Shown piece by piece: positions 22,778 to 34,362 of a stretch of DNA of 64,000 nt. The stretch spans positions 9,066,133 through 9,130,132 of the forward strand of contig OY743187.1 in NCBI GenBank assembly GCA_963555705.1. Reading direction: 5' to 3'. The notes under the pieces are model-generated. The model did not search any database. It had not been told where the DNA came from and saw only the letters and a program-made list of their open reading frames with translations. Origin of the DNA: Ligustrum vulgare (lineage: Eukaryota; Streptophyta; Magnoliopsida; Lamiales; Oleaceae). A program made the position numbers and the translations under genes. Numbering within the stretch: the first letter of the stretch is position 1; the number at the start of each line of letters is the position of its first letter.

Positions 22778-24184
22778 CTAGTGTTACACCCGTGCGATGC
22801 ACGGTCATTTGTTACTTACGTATATTAAATTTATATTAACATATGAAATGAATATTTAATTAAAAATAAGAAACGAAGAAAGACAATTAATTAAAAAAGG
22901 TACAATTACACATACCTTAATTTTTACAGGTCGTATGTTTACCGCTCCAGAAAATTTACGCTTAGCCTTGTATTAAAATGAAAAAGGAAAAGAAAAATAG
23001 ATCGATGAACGCTCTATTTTATTCTCTTTCATTTTATATTTTTAAAGAACAAATATTTATGTGATACTAACAACTTTTTTTTTTTTTTTTTTACATATTT
23101 AAAAAAATTATATTTCATATGTTAACATATGAAATGAATATTTAATTAAGAATGAGAAACGAATGAAGACAATTAATTACAAAAAATGTACATTTATATA
23201 TACTTTAATTTTTTTTTAATGGTTTGTATGTTTACCTTCTAGGAAATTTTTTTAAACATTGTAATTTAAATTGACTTAAAACTTAAAGTGAGAAATTAAA
23301 ATTACATTTAAATAGAATTTGTAATAAATGAAAAAATAGATATATCTATTATATACGCTCAGAATTTTATTAAAATGAAAATAAAAGAAAAAATAGATTG
23401 ATGAATGCTCTTGTTTTATTCTCTTTCATTTTCTATTTTTGAAGAAAAAATATTTATGTAATAATTAATAAAAAGTTGAAGAAAAAAAAGTCATAAAAAT
23501 AGGGAAAATAAAAAGAGTAATTTGGTTTATAAACTGATTTATTTATGATTTTGAGTAAAAAATAGTGGTTGAAAATTAGAGAGAAAATGTGTGTGGTTAA
23601 AAAGTAGTTTGAAAAATTGTGTAGTTTAAAAACTGGTTTATAAATCAATTTATTTTATTTACTAAGCGGATGATAAACGAAATGCGGTGGTAATGCAATT
23701 TTCCATTATTTTTTTCTACCCAAATCCATGTTGAAAAATTAGAGAGAGAAAATGTGTTTGATTAAAAAGTAGTTTGAAAAATTATGTAATTTTTAAATTG
23801 GTTTATAAACCAACTTATTTTATTTACCAAATAGATGCATTAATGCGGGGGTAATACAGTATCTCATAATTTTTTTCTATTATATATATACACATACATA
23901 CCAAACAGATGCTTAATGCGGCAGTAATACAATATCCCATAATTTTTTTCCACCCAAATCCATGTTGAATGGTAAGAAAGTCCAATAATTCTTTTTATAC
24001 ATATATAATCAAATAGACGGAAATATTATAAAAAATGATGCAGTCTTCAAAATCATCATTGATTACCATAAAAATAATAAATATCATTAATTTACAACAC
24101 ATGTTCACACTAAATCACTCACTCACAACATGCATTCACACCAAACCACTTATTTACTTTTATATATATAAAATAAAATAATAA
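22778..24184 (-). mobile_element. Non-autonomous Helitron (family C)
   Basis: The minus-strand 3' end is the best preserved in the window: hairpin CCGTGC-ATC-GCACGG, then GGTGTAACA and CTAG (22778-22781). The 5' end, near 24165, carries the GTGGTTTGGTGTGAATGCAT block shared with other units. The body holds an internal duplication (22830-23060 resembles 23115-23440) and copies of the dispersed MITE-like sequence (23520-23650, 23740-23820). No coding region. The 3' half recurs inverted at about 30815-31191. Confidence 0.75.
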
Positions 24185-25904
24185 CTAGTGTTCCACTCTG
24201 CGATGCACGACATCATATCCAAATATTTAATTGTGACTTCAATTTTCCTAATTTTTTTAATTATATGTCAAACATGTTTATAATGAAATAGATAGAAAAA
24301 TAATAAAATGATATTGTAATTAATAGAGTTGCAATGTTTCCACTATAAATTTTGAAAAACTTCTATATAAACTACGTTCGTAGTTGAGTTTGTTCTATTT
24401 CCATTTTTGTCACAAATGATCATCTTCAAATCACTGCGATTCGTCACTCTAGAGTCTGTAAAGTACAACTGTCCGTAGCTGAAAACTGACTTTTTTAAAT
24501 AATGACCAACCTTGAAAAGTGATTTCCTTTCACTCTTATTGATATTCATAGCATACGAAGCTACCAACTGAAATTGTCACCTCTTGAACTTGAAAGACAA
24601 TCTCGCATGTGTTTGATTGAAAAGATGGAAAATTGATGGTAAGAAAATATGTTCTAGGAATTGATTTCCTTGGAAATTATTTTTCTGAAAAATGTCAATT
24701 GGAAGTGTCGGGTGAAAAAATAGGAAATTTTCCTAAATTTTTTGTTTGATTAATATTATTTTCCATTGCAAATAAAACAAAATTTAGCTATTTTAATTAA
24801 AAAAAAATTATTATTATATTTTTTTTATTTTTCACTCATTTGTACTTGATAAACGTGACGCAAAAATATGTTTTCCACCTAAGGAAAATGTTCTCACCAA
24901 ATAGGTGAGAAAATATTTTCAAGGCAAATGAGTTAAGTGTGCTTTAATTGATTGTATCTTGGAAAATATTTTTCAAGATAAATTTTCTAATCAAATACCA
25001 AACAAATAGAGAAGGGGGGGGGGGGGATATTTTCCATAATTTAACATTTTTCAGGCAAATGATAGTGAATCAAATACATCCTAAATTGTATCAATACATC
25101 CTTGAAATAAAAAATTTGTACCTTGCAAGATTGTTATCGAGAAATTTTGCTTCAACAACGTGATTTCCAAGTTTTTGTAACAATTAATCTCATACCATTA
25201 TACATCCCTATAAATTGATCAACATTCCGCAACAATATAAAAATATAATCATTACATAATAAATTTGAAAATATTTTTTGTTTATATTCACAAAAAAGGA
25301 GAAAACTTTTGCAAAAAAAATTACATGAACTATTTAATTTAAATATAAATAATAAAAAATATTTTAAAAAGTAAAAATTTAATAAGTCTAGGTAAATATA
25401 GTAGTTGTTTGAATATAATTCAAATGTAAACTTAAATAATCAACACATGAATTAACCAAATAGTTAACCATATTATAACCAAACATTTATTAACCAAATA
25501 AATATTAATTAAATAGTTAATAACATTGTATTAACACACTGTGTTCATATTGAACCACTAAATATTAACCAAATAGTTAATTATATTGCAATCAAACATT
25601 TATTAACCAAATATAGTAAACATAAAGATTTAATCATTACATAATAAGCCCCTATTTGGTATTCATTTAAAAGAAAAAATATATATCTTTATTATAGTAT
25701 TCAATTTTAATCACACATTTCAATATTAAAATATTCTACACATAAATTCAAAATTTTTTTTCATTTTCAACCACACAAAATCATATCAATCACTATTCAA
25801 TTAAAAACATTTTAAAATAATGTTCATGAAGTTTGGAAATAATTTTTACTTTTACTTCACAAAAATAAAAGGGAGAATAATTTTAAAAATATAAATTTAG
25901 AAAA

Positions 25905-25937
<33 letters not shown>

Positions 25938-25957
25938 CCCGCGCGCGCGCACACACA
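24185..25957 (-). mobile_element. Truncated Helitron keeping only the helicase C-terminus (copy D)
   Basis: Ends at CTAG (24185-24188) with a degenerate hairpin. Its 5' end runs into the (AT)n and (GC)n tract at 25908-25950. Bases 24343-24567 encode the helicase tail. The rest is AT-rich and non-coding, with a poly-G run at 25013-25026. It is similar along its length to the next unit (for example GAAAATTGATGGTAAGAAAA at 24628 and its counterpart at 26403), so the two are copies of one defective family. Confidence 0.7.
24343..24567 (-). pseudogene. Helitron helicase C-terminal fragment (copy D)
   Basis: 74 codons starting SYAMNINKSERKSLFKVG and ending VVYIEVFQNL, the same block that closes the full helicase at 14787. 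In the full protein this contains helicase motif VI (SRVTNR region). It has no upstream helicase sequence and cannot work alone. Confidence 0.8.
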
Positions 25958-28340
25958 CTAGTATTTCACCCGTGCGATGCAAGACATCATGTCGAAATAT
26001 ATAATTGTGACTTCAATATTTTCTATTTTTTTTTTTAATTATATGTCAAATGTGTGTATAGTGAAATAGATAGAAAAATAATAAAATGATACTGTAATTA
26101 ATAGAGTTGTAATGTTTCCACTATAAATTTTGAAAAAACTATTATATAAACTACATTAATCGTAGTTGAGTTTGTTTTATTTCGATCTTTGTCGCAAATG
26201 ATTATTTTCAAGCCACTGCGATTCGCAACTGTAGAGACTGCAAAGTACAACTGTCTATGGCTGAAAACTGACTTCTTTAAATAAAAACCAACCTTGAAAA
26301 TCCTTTGACTCTTATTGATTTTCATAGCATACGAAGCTACCAACTAAAATTGAAGCATCTTAAACTTGAAAGCCAATTTTAAATGTGTTTGATTGAAAAG
26401 ATGAAAAATTGATGGTAAAAAAATACTGTCTAGGAATTTATTTACCTAAAAATTATTTTCCTTAAAAATGTCAATTAAAAGTGTCAGATGAAAAAATATG
26501 AAATTTTCCTAATTTTTTTTTTTTTGATTGATATTACTTTTCCATTGCAAATAAAACAAAATTTAGTTATTTTAATTAAAAAAATTATTATTATTATTTT
26601 TTATTTTGCACTCATTTGTACTTGATAATAGTAATCAAACGTGACGAAAATATGTTTTTCACCTGAGAAAAATGTTTTCTCACAAATAGGTGAGAAAATA
26701 TTTTTCAAGACAAATGAGTTAAGTATGCTTTAATTGGTTGTACCTTGAAAAATAAATGTAAGGTAAATTTTTCAATTAAACATCAAACAAATACAAAAGG
26801 GAGAAAACATTTTTCATGATTTGACATTTTCTAAGCAAATGACAGTGAATCAAACACATCCTAAATTGTGTCAGTGCATCCTCGAAATAAAAAATCTGTA
26901 CCTTGCAAGACTGCTATCGAGAAATTTTTCTTCGACAACGTGATTTTCAAGTTTTATAACAATTAATCTCGTACCATTACACATCCCTACAAAGTGATTA
27001 ACATTCCGCAACAATATAAAGATATAATCATTACATAATAAATTGAAAATATTTTTTGTTTGTACTCACAAAAAATGAGAAAACTTTTGTAACAAAAATT
27101 ACATAAACTATTTAATTTAAAAAATAAATAATAAGAAATTAATAAACATAAAAAATTCAATAAACCTAGACAAATATAGTAGGGGGTCGAATGTACAGTG
27201 TAAACAACATGTAATATACAAATGCAATAGTCCTACATGAATTTATAATTCGTTCAAAATTAAAATTCCTAATTACAAAAGAGTACAAAGTACAAATAAT
27301 GGTCAAAAATAATATGAAAAAGTTAAGTAAAAAAGTTGTAAATTTAAATAGTATAAAGATTTAATCATTAAATAATAAGTTTTAAAATAATTTTTGTTTT
27401 TACTTACAAAAAAAAAAAAGGAAAATTATTTTAAAAATATACATTCAATTATTGCTACAAAAATTACTTTAACTATTTAATTTAAAAATAAATAATAAAA
27501 AATATTTTAAAAAGAACATTTTTTAATAAATCTAGGTAAATATAGTAGTGGTTCGAATATAATCCAAATGTAAACTTAAATAATTAACACATGAATTAAC
27601 CAAATAGTTAACCATATTGTAATCAACATTTATTGACCAAATAAATATTAATCAAATAGTTAACAACATTGTATTAACAGTTGTGTTCATACTAAACTAC
27701 TAAATATTAACCAAATAGTTAATTATATTGTAATCAAACATTTATTAACCAAATATAGTTAACATAAAGATTTAATCATTACATAATAAGCCCCTATTTG
27801 GTATTCATTAAAAAGAAAAATAATATATATTTTTATTATAGTATTCAACTTTGATCACACGTTTCAATATTAAAGTATTCTACACATAAATTCAAATTTT
27901 TTTCATTTTCAACCACACAAAATCACATCAATCACTATTCAATTTAAAACATTTTTAAATAATTTATATCAAGTTTGAAAATAATTTTTTTTCTTACTTA
28001 ACAAAAATAAAAGGGAGAATAATTTTAAAAATATACATCTAGAAAAGTATTGCTACAAAAATTACTTTAACTATTTAATTTAAGATTTTAATAAACTTAT
28101 GTAAATATAATAGTGGTTTGAAAATAATCCAAATACAAACTTAAATAGCCAAGCATTCATTAACCAAATAAATATTTATCAAATAATTAATCATATTGTA
28201 GTCAAACATTAATTAACCAAATAGTTAACCAAATTATGTTCACACTATGTGTTCAAATTGAATCACTAATATTAACCAAATAATTAAACTACATTGTGTT
28301 CACACTAAACAACTACCTTACTTTTATGTATATATATATA
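25958..28340 (-). mobile_element. Truncated Helitron keeping only the helicase C-terminus (copy E)
   Basis: Ends at CTAG (25958-25961) after the slightly mismatched hairpin TTGC-ATC-GCACGG. The 5' end lies near 28340 in an (AT)n tract preceded by the common AAGTAAGG-type block. Bases 26098-26343 hold the helicase tail. The non-coding body has internal direct repeats of the kind ATTAACCAAATAGTTAAT at 27590-27790 and 28140-28300. The following 130 bp (28341-28474) copy a stretch also seen at 23885-24010. Confidence 0.68.
26098..26343 (-). pseudogene. Helitron helicase C-terminal fragment (copy E)
   Basis: 81 codons matching the same terminal helicase block (SYAMKINKSQ, FAVSTVANRSGLKIIICDKD). 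A small deletion removes part of the KSQG(Q)SL motif, so this copy is more worn than copy D. Confidence 0.75.
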
Positions 28341-28474
28341 TTTACCAAACGGATGCTTAATGCGGCGGTAATACAATATCCCATAATTTTTTTACCCAAA
28401 TCCATGTTGAATGGTAAGAAAGTCCAATAATCATTTTTATACTTATATAATCAAGTACGCGGAAATCTACATCT

Positions 28475-29550
28475 ATACTTCTAGATTCTATATATAAAGG
28501 GAGAAAAGTCTAACAGTGTGAATGCAAAGTGGATTAGTGTGAAAGCATTTATTACCTTATATAATGATTGATTTTTTTTAATCAATTTTAATTTTATTAT
28601 TAACACTAATACTGAATGAGTTCAATTAATATTTTTAGTTATCAGTATTAAAATTATTATTTGATGATTATTTTTTTATTTATTTGTTATTCTTAATATT
28701 ATTAATTCTATATGTAGCCATCAATATAAGAATTATGTTTTAATTATTAATGGTCAAATTATTTGTTATCTTTAATATTAAAAATCTTATTTTCTGAAAT
28801 GTATATTTGGTTGAAAAAATGAGATGCTTATAAATAATTTATAGAAAAAATTATTGAACGAAGGCTAATATTGAATAATTAATGCTTTATGTCTTGTTAG
28901 TTAATAATATCAATAGAATGATTAATTTTAATAAATTTTTAAAAGTTATAAGGTATAAGATTTTTTGTATAATTTCGTGATCTCCAACTTTACTCGGTTG
29001 TCGTATCATGATTTGTGAGATTTTCCAATTATTATTTTGACTACTTATTTTTAGTAAATGAAGTTTTCTTAGTTAAATTCAAATATATTTTTTTACTTAT
29101 TTCCTAATTATTGTGATTGATGTTTTTGAATAAAATTGAAAAGCATGATAAATACGAGAGTCAAATGTAGAAGTTATGATAAATATATTAATACATTTCA
29201 CATGCATCAATATTTGTACACATAATCTTACATCAAATATGATATATATACCATTAAAAAAATTGCTAAATTTGCATTTTTAATGAAGTTAATAATAATT
29301 CATAAAAATTATTGAAATCAATAGATATTTATTATTTAAATATAACTTGACGTTCATTATTTAAAGAAGTTTTTAATAATTTGAATTAGTTATGTTATTT
29401 TTTAAATTCTAATAATTATTGTAATAGAAAATTATTTTTTATACATTTATATAAGTGTTGATTATGTATAAGTATTAAAATTTTATGAATATTTATTGAA
29501 ATCGATATTGTGGATAACAACTTTCGTACATCGCGAGGGTAAAATACTGG
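28475..29550 (+). mobile_element. Non-autonomous Helitron (family N), plus orientation
   Basis: Starts near TCTATATATAAAGGGAGAAA at 28479 and ends with a worn hairpin (CGTACATCGCGAG) followed by GGTAAAATA and CTGG (29547-29550). It is the inverted counterpart of 10826-12000. AT-rich and non-coding. A third 3' fragment of the family lies at 48860-49106. Confidence 0.7.
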
Positions 29551-30291
29551 CTATATTTAAAGGGAGAGCACTTCCCAAAAAAGGCTTTGGAACTTTTCTA
29601 GCCTAAATCGTATTTCCTAAAATGGAAGTATTTCAATGAACCATAATACTTTTAATAATTATACTATTATTTTGAAAAAAAATGCAATGTGGGTATCAAA
29701 TCGAAGATCTCAATGAAAATTTTAATACGAACTCATGAGTAAGAGTCAACTATAAACATGTCTCCCCTAAAATCACATTAAAGATTAAATGTAAAAGTTT
29801 TATTTTGTACATTCTACTTTTCCCAAATGTCACACTATTTCAAAATTGTTTTATTTAAGTAATGATATTAACAATTTCTTAACTAAATTTATTTGATCAA
29901 AAATATTTAATTTCAATTCGAGTTGACACCCATATTACTCATTTTGTTCATTTATTTACTTTACTCCTTTTGTTTATTTATTTAGTTTTATTTATTTATT
30001 TATTTATTCATTTTGATCATTTATTTATGTTTAATACTATACATTTAAATAATAAAAATATGCAAAATACATATTATTGAATTTAACAATTAGTTTAACT
30101 AATTTTTGTCAAAATAAAAATAAAGGCATGTTAGCAAACTCATAATATTTCAAAATAGGGTATGGTTAAATACATTTATTTAAAACGTATAAAAATAGTT
30201 TTTTCGGTAACATAACATTTTGACTGCTAGGTGGAAAATGAAAATCCATGTTGTATTGGAAATTATTGAATAAGTTTTGAATATTTTGATA
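29551..30291. other. AT-rich gap, nothing recognised
   Basis: Contains a TTTATTTATTTA-rich stretch near 29930-30010. No gene, no terminal repeats and no coding bias seen. Confidence 0.5.
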
Positions 30292-30566
30292 CTCTCTCCG
30301 TCTCACAAAGATAGATCACTTACTATAATGAGCATATATTTAATTTTGCATTTCCTCATATATCCCTAGTTAATGTACCTTGGTAGTTACTTCCAATGTC
30401 AATTTAATGACATGTAGTTTAAATGAATTAATGAGTCTTTGAAATTAACAGAAGAGTATATTTGGAAAAGTATAGATATATTTATTATTTCAACTATATT
30501 AATTAACTATCATTTCTTAATCTGTGTGAAAATGGGAACAAGCATATCTTTGTAGAATGGAGGAAG
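30292..30566. mobile_element. Stowaway-type MITE
   Basis: A 275-bp element with terminal inverted repeats CTCTCTCCGTCTCACAAAGA and its worn complement ending CTTTGTAGAATGGAGGAAG, flanked by TA dinucleotides (30290-30291 and 30567-30568). These are marks of Tc1/mariner-derived Stowaway MITEs in plants. No coding capacity. Confidence 0.82.
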
Positions 30567-30814
30567 TAGTTCGCATATATAATTTTTTAATTTTAAAAAA
30601 TTCCGTCATTAATGGTGATTTCACATTGTAGACCGGTTTATACGGAATTTAACTATTTGATTTGATTTTTTGAGAATTGATTTTGTGAAAATGTGATTTT
30701 TTAGAATGTATAGTTAAAAAGTAGTATGAAAATTGTAAAAATAATTTTTTAAAGAATGTGTGATTGAGAATGAATGTTTAGAAAAATTGATTCATGAAAA
30801 ATCAATTTCACGTG

Positions 30815-31191
30815 GGTAAGTGATAAAGTATTATGTAATAAAAACGTTCATCAATTTATTTTTCTTTTCCTTTTCGTTTTAATAAAATTATGAGTGTATA
30901 TCATAGATATATCTATTTTTTTTTACTTATTACAAACTTTATTTAAATGTAATTTTTATTTTCCATTTAAGTTTTAAAACAATTCAAATTACAATATTTA
31001 AAGAAATTCCTGGAACGATAAATATATGAACCGTAAAAAAAAAAAAAAAAGGTATTTGTAATGTACATTGTTTTGTAATTAATTGTCTTCTTTCGTTTCT
31101 CATTTTAATTAAATATTCATTCATGTGTTATTATATAAATTTAATATACGTGAGTAACAAATAATCGTGCATCTCACGTGTGTAATATTAG
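30815..31191 (+). mobile_element. Helitron 3' fragment (family C), plus orientation
   Basis: Inverted copy of the 3' part of 22778-24184. It ends with hairpin CGTGC-ATC-TCACG, then TGTGTAATA and TTAG (31188-31191). The stretch just before (30650-30800) is MITE-like sequence also seen at 23560. The bases just after (31195-31260) match the 5' part of a minus-oriented copy (compare 24030-24090). Confidence 0.65.
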
Positions 31192-31260
31192 TATTACCAA
31201 AAATGATGCAATCTTTAAAATCACCATTGATTACCATAAAAATAATAAATGTCATTAATT

Positions 31261-31714
31261 ATGCAAATCTATAAAGTTGCAAATAATATCTGATGAACAA
31301 TTTGCCCAATCTCTGCCTCACAGGTCTAGATCAGCTTCAAGTTTTTAATCCACTAAAGTATTAATTAGACATAACAAAACAGGGGAAAAATGCCAGACAG
31401 AAATAACTATATTTTTAACAAAGCAAATCAGCTGCTTCTTGTCATTGTTAACTTATCGTTCACCATTGTAATCAACCTGGAAAAGTTGGAGGATGGAGTC
31501 ACAGTAGAAACAAGATGGGCTGTTGTAAAATGAAGTTGAGATGAATCAAACTATTACAATTTTTTACAAATTCTTTCACGAGTTTGACTTAGATGTAAGG
31601 TGAATTCGCAGGGAAGGGGGGGGGGGGGGGTGTAAAGGGGACGGTCCAAATTTAACAGGTTACCATTTTTCTAGTTACGGGTTTGCTCCCAAAGAAGTTG
31701 TGGCACATTATTAT
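31261..31714. other. Unassigned sequence with a poly-G run
   Basis: No gene seen. A run of G lies at 31617-31630. It may be the eroded 5' part of the copia relic that follows. Confidence 0.4.
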
Positions 31715-32060
31715 TGTGTACTCATTGAAATACAAGTCAGATTGGACCATTGACATGTATAAAGCGAGACTTGTTCTCAAAGATTACACACATAGATTGA
31801 TTATCAGGAGACTTTTGCTCTGATAACCAAGATGAACATAATTAGAGACATATCATCCTCAACAATCAATCGGGACTAGCCAATGAGACAATTTGATGTC
31901 AAAAATGTCTTTCTTCATGGTAATCTAATAAAAGAAGTATATATGGATTCACCACCATGTTTTATTCCTCCAGTGAGTAAGATATGTAAATTAAAGAAGA
32001 CTATATAGACTAAAACAATCACCAAGAGCATGGTTTGGAAGGTTGAGTTGTTAAATGAAG
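31715..32060 (+). pseudogene. Ty1/copia reverse transcriptase relic
   Basis: Spread over shifting frames are recognisable copia RT blocks: KYKSDWTIDMYKARLV near 31725-31775, QFDVKNVFLHGNL near 31888-31930, EVYMDSPP near 31937-31960 and LKQSPRAWFG near 32010-32040. Stops and frameshifts interrupt the order but spacing is right for the family. No LTRs were found around it. The sequence from 32060 to about 32300 may be further decayed pol but is not recognisable. Confidence 0.8.
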
Positions 32061-33654
32061 TGGTATGGTTTTAAACAGGCTTTAGCTGGTCATATGGCAC
32101 AGCAAATGACTCATGCTTGAAGAACCCAGCCATATATGGCACTTGAATATTAAGCTGAAAAGGATAAGTTCCCGTATCGTACTTCCATTACTTCCATTTT
32201 GTTCAACTGTCACAATTAACAAGACCGACACGTAGTCTACTATTCAAGGAAGGGGTAACTATTAAAGAATGAAAAAAATGAGAGATCGCAAGCCGCGACA
32301 AGGAATAAAGAAAGCAGTAAAGCTAAAGTCTGAATTTAGTTTTTGGATTAAACTCATCGTTTTTGTGAATCTTGGCTAGGAAAAGACCTTTGCACAATGC
32401 AAATGCCTCCACATCTTCCGGTGAAAACCCCCAAGATATGTCGAGCTCCTGCTGCTACTACACACCAATGGTCCCGAATGACCTACACTAGCTCAAGAAT
32501 GTCTGGAAATGGAGCAGGCCTAATTAATTTACTTGCATCTGAAATGATCATTGAAAAAAATATAAAACTGGACTTGGTTGAGCAAGCCTATTTTAGATAA
32601 AAATCTAATGCTAGACTAGAAACAAACATGTATGTTGATAACACCAATGGAATAATAAATTAATAGAATTAGGATATTAATGGAATATAATGATGAAATA
32701 AAGCCGCTTTGAGGATAAGAAGTTTTTAGTATTTGTCATTAATATAACATGAAGAATTAATCTCAGCATTGTTCCTTGGTAGTTAAATGGTAGATGGTTG
32801 GCTGTAAAACAATAGGTAGTACGTTCAAATGTTATTGAAAAGAACTGATTTATTCTGCAATAACGAATTAAAAATAAAGAGGCTCGCTTGGATATGGAAA
32901 TGTTACAAGGGTACCATATGCATTCGGAAAATCTCTTCCCGGTCATTGTTTTCTATCTCATACTATTATTACACCCATGTTTGATATCCATTATTCAAAA
33001 ACTCATTTTTCAATTATACATTCTATCAATAAAATAATTTGCACTAGGACCCAAATTTTTTCAAATTCTGCTATATCATATATGAAAATCATTTGCGCAG
33101 TTACAAAACTGCAAACATTTTATGTTCTAAGGCTGCAAATAAATGACATGCTTTCTACTCTCCATCAACTTCATTCTCATCATTACCTTGTGTGGGTCTA
33201 TGATTTATATTCTGTTTTTTGCTAAAATAGCATATAACAACTTCTGAAAGAGTTCAAGGCAACCTCTTTGAAAGCTAAGAGATGTCGAAATGAGATGCAT
33301 TTACAATCAATTATTAACTTCATTCAAGTCTATAAAGAAAGATAATGCCACCCAGAAATATACTCTGCAATTTGGTTCATTCAATGTTTTGACAAGAAGA
33401 AAATACGGGATAATTGCATTATATATTACTTTTATATTCCTTAATAGAATTTTACTTACATTAATATTTTATTTGGGTTTTACTTTCGCTTCTTTTTTCT
33501 CTTCAAACCCTATAATATTCTAACTAACACCGCGTCACTAACGCCGTGTCACCTTCCTTTTCCACTACGAGCTCCACCGCCCTACTCTAGATGGATGTGC
33601 TGTTGAAAGATGTCACAGCTGAGTTTTCATCAATTCTACGATGTGTTTAATGAA
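32061..33654. other. Gap without a recognised gene; weak SINE-like motifs
   Basis: Short open frames here show no domain. At 32776-32832 there are sequences resembling Pol III box A (TGGTAGTTAAATGG) and box B (CGTTCAAATG) about 40 bp apart, as in a tRNA-derived SINE, but no tail or target duplication was found. The rest is unassigned. Confidence 0.3.
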
Positions 33655-33945
33655 ACGTCTCACCGAATATAATGAAAAGTATCATAAAAAGTTGAAAGTA
33701 TCAAAGAGATACTAAAGCTCCACCCTAAGTATCATAAAAATTTGAAAGGTATCAATTTGTGATACCAAAAATTTAAAAAGTATCGTAAGTATCATATTGT
33801 GATACTTTAAAAGTATCATAAGTATAATAATATGATACTTGTTTTTAAGAAAGTAAATTTCAGTAAAAAAAAATTGAAGTATTAATCAGTGATACTTTAG
33901 AAGGACGTAAGTTTCAATTATGATACCAAAAGTTGAGTACTTGTG
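33655..33945. repeat. Array of GTATCA/TGATAC motifs
   Basis: About a dozen copies of GTATCA (or AGTATC) and its complement TGATAC alternate over 290 bp at irregular spacing of roughly 10-30 bp. Several form short hairpins, as in GTATCATATTGTGATAC. The design resembles the larger AACGA/TCGTT array at 41.65-43.59 kb and may likewise be transposon subterminal DNA. Confidence 0.6.
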
Positions 33946-34362
33946 CAAATGCCCCCAAAAAATATCACTGCTATTAACCGCAAAATCTTTGCACTGGGAT
34001 AGGCAGAGGATAAAATTGGGATAACTTACCGAGCAAAGAGGACGATTATGCTGCAATACACAAGAATTAAGAGCATGTTAACTTGAAAATTTAGAAAGAT
34101 AGTCTGATATTATTACCTGGTTTTGTTCAATTATGTTTGCCGGGAAAGCTCTTCCATGTTGAACTAGAAAAGTACTCTCACCTGAGTATTGAACTCTGCT
34201 ACTGCTGTCAATATTTGATGAATCATATAAATTTGAACAAAACAATGCTAAATAAACAACTAGATAACTGAAGACCCAATGTATTTATAGTTTATAATGT
34301 TTAGAGTTCAATATACGATAGTTCCATTGTTCTTTTTATACTTACAAAGATGTTTAAACTCA
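33946..34362 (-). other. 3' flank of the NB-LRR gene
   Basis: Downstream of the receptor stop codon. Minus-strand sequences such as CTCAG-GTGAGAG (near 34190) and ACCAG-GTAATAA (near 34120) look like splice donors, so the 3' UTR may be spliced. This is inference only. No other feature seen. Confidence 0.3.

Noticed and set aside
31617..31630. Poly-G run as a G-quadruplex or origin
   Set aside because: It is a single homopolymer with no repeated G-tracts and may be partly an assembly artefact. A similar run occurs at 25013.
32776..32832. tRNA-derived SINE
   Set aside because: Box A- and B-like motifs are weak, and there is no tail or target duplication. Recorded only as a hint in the gap entry.
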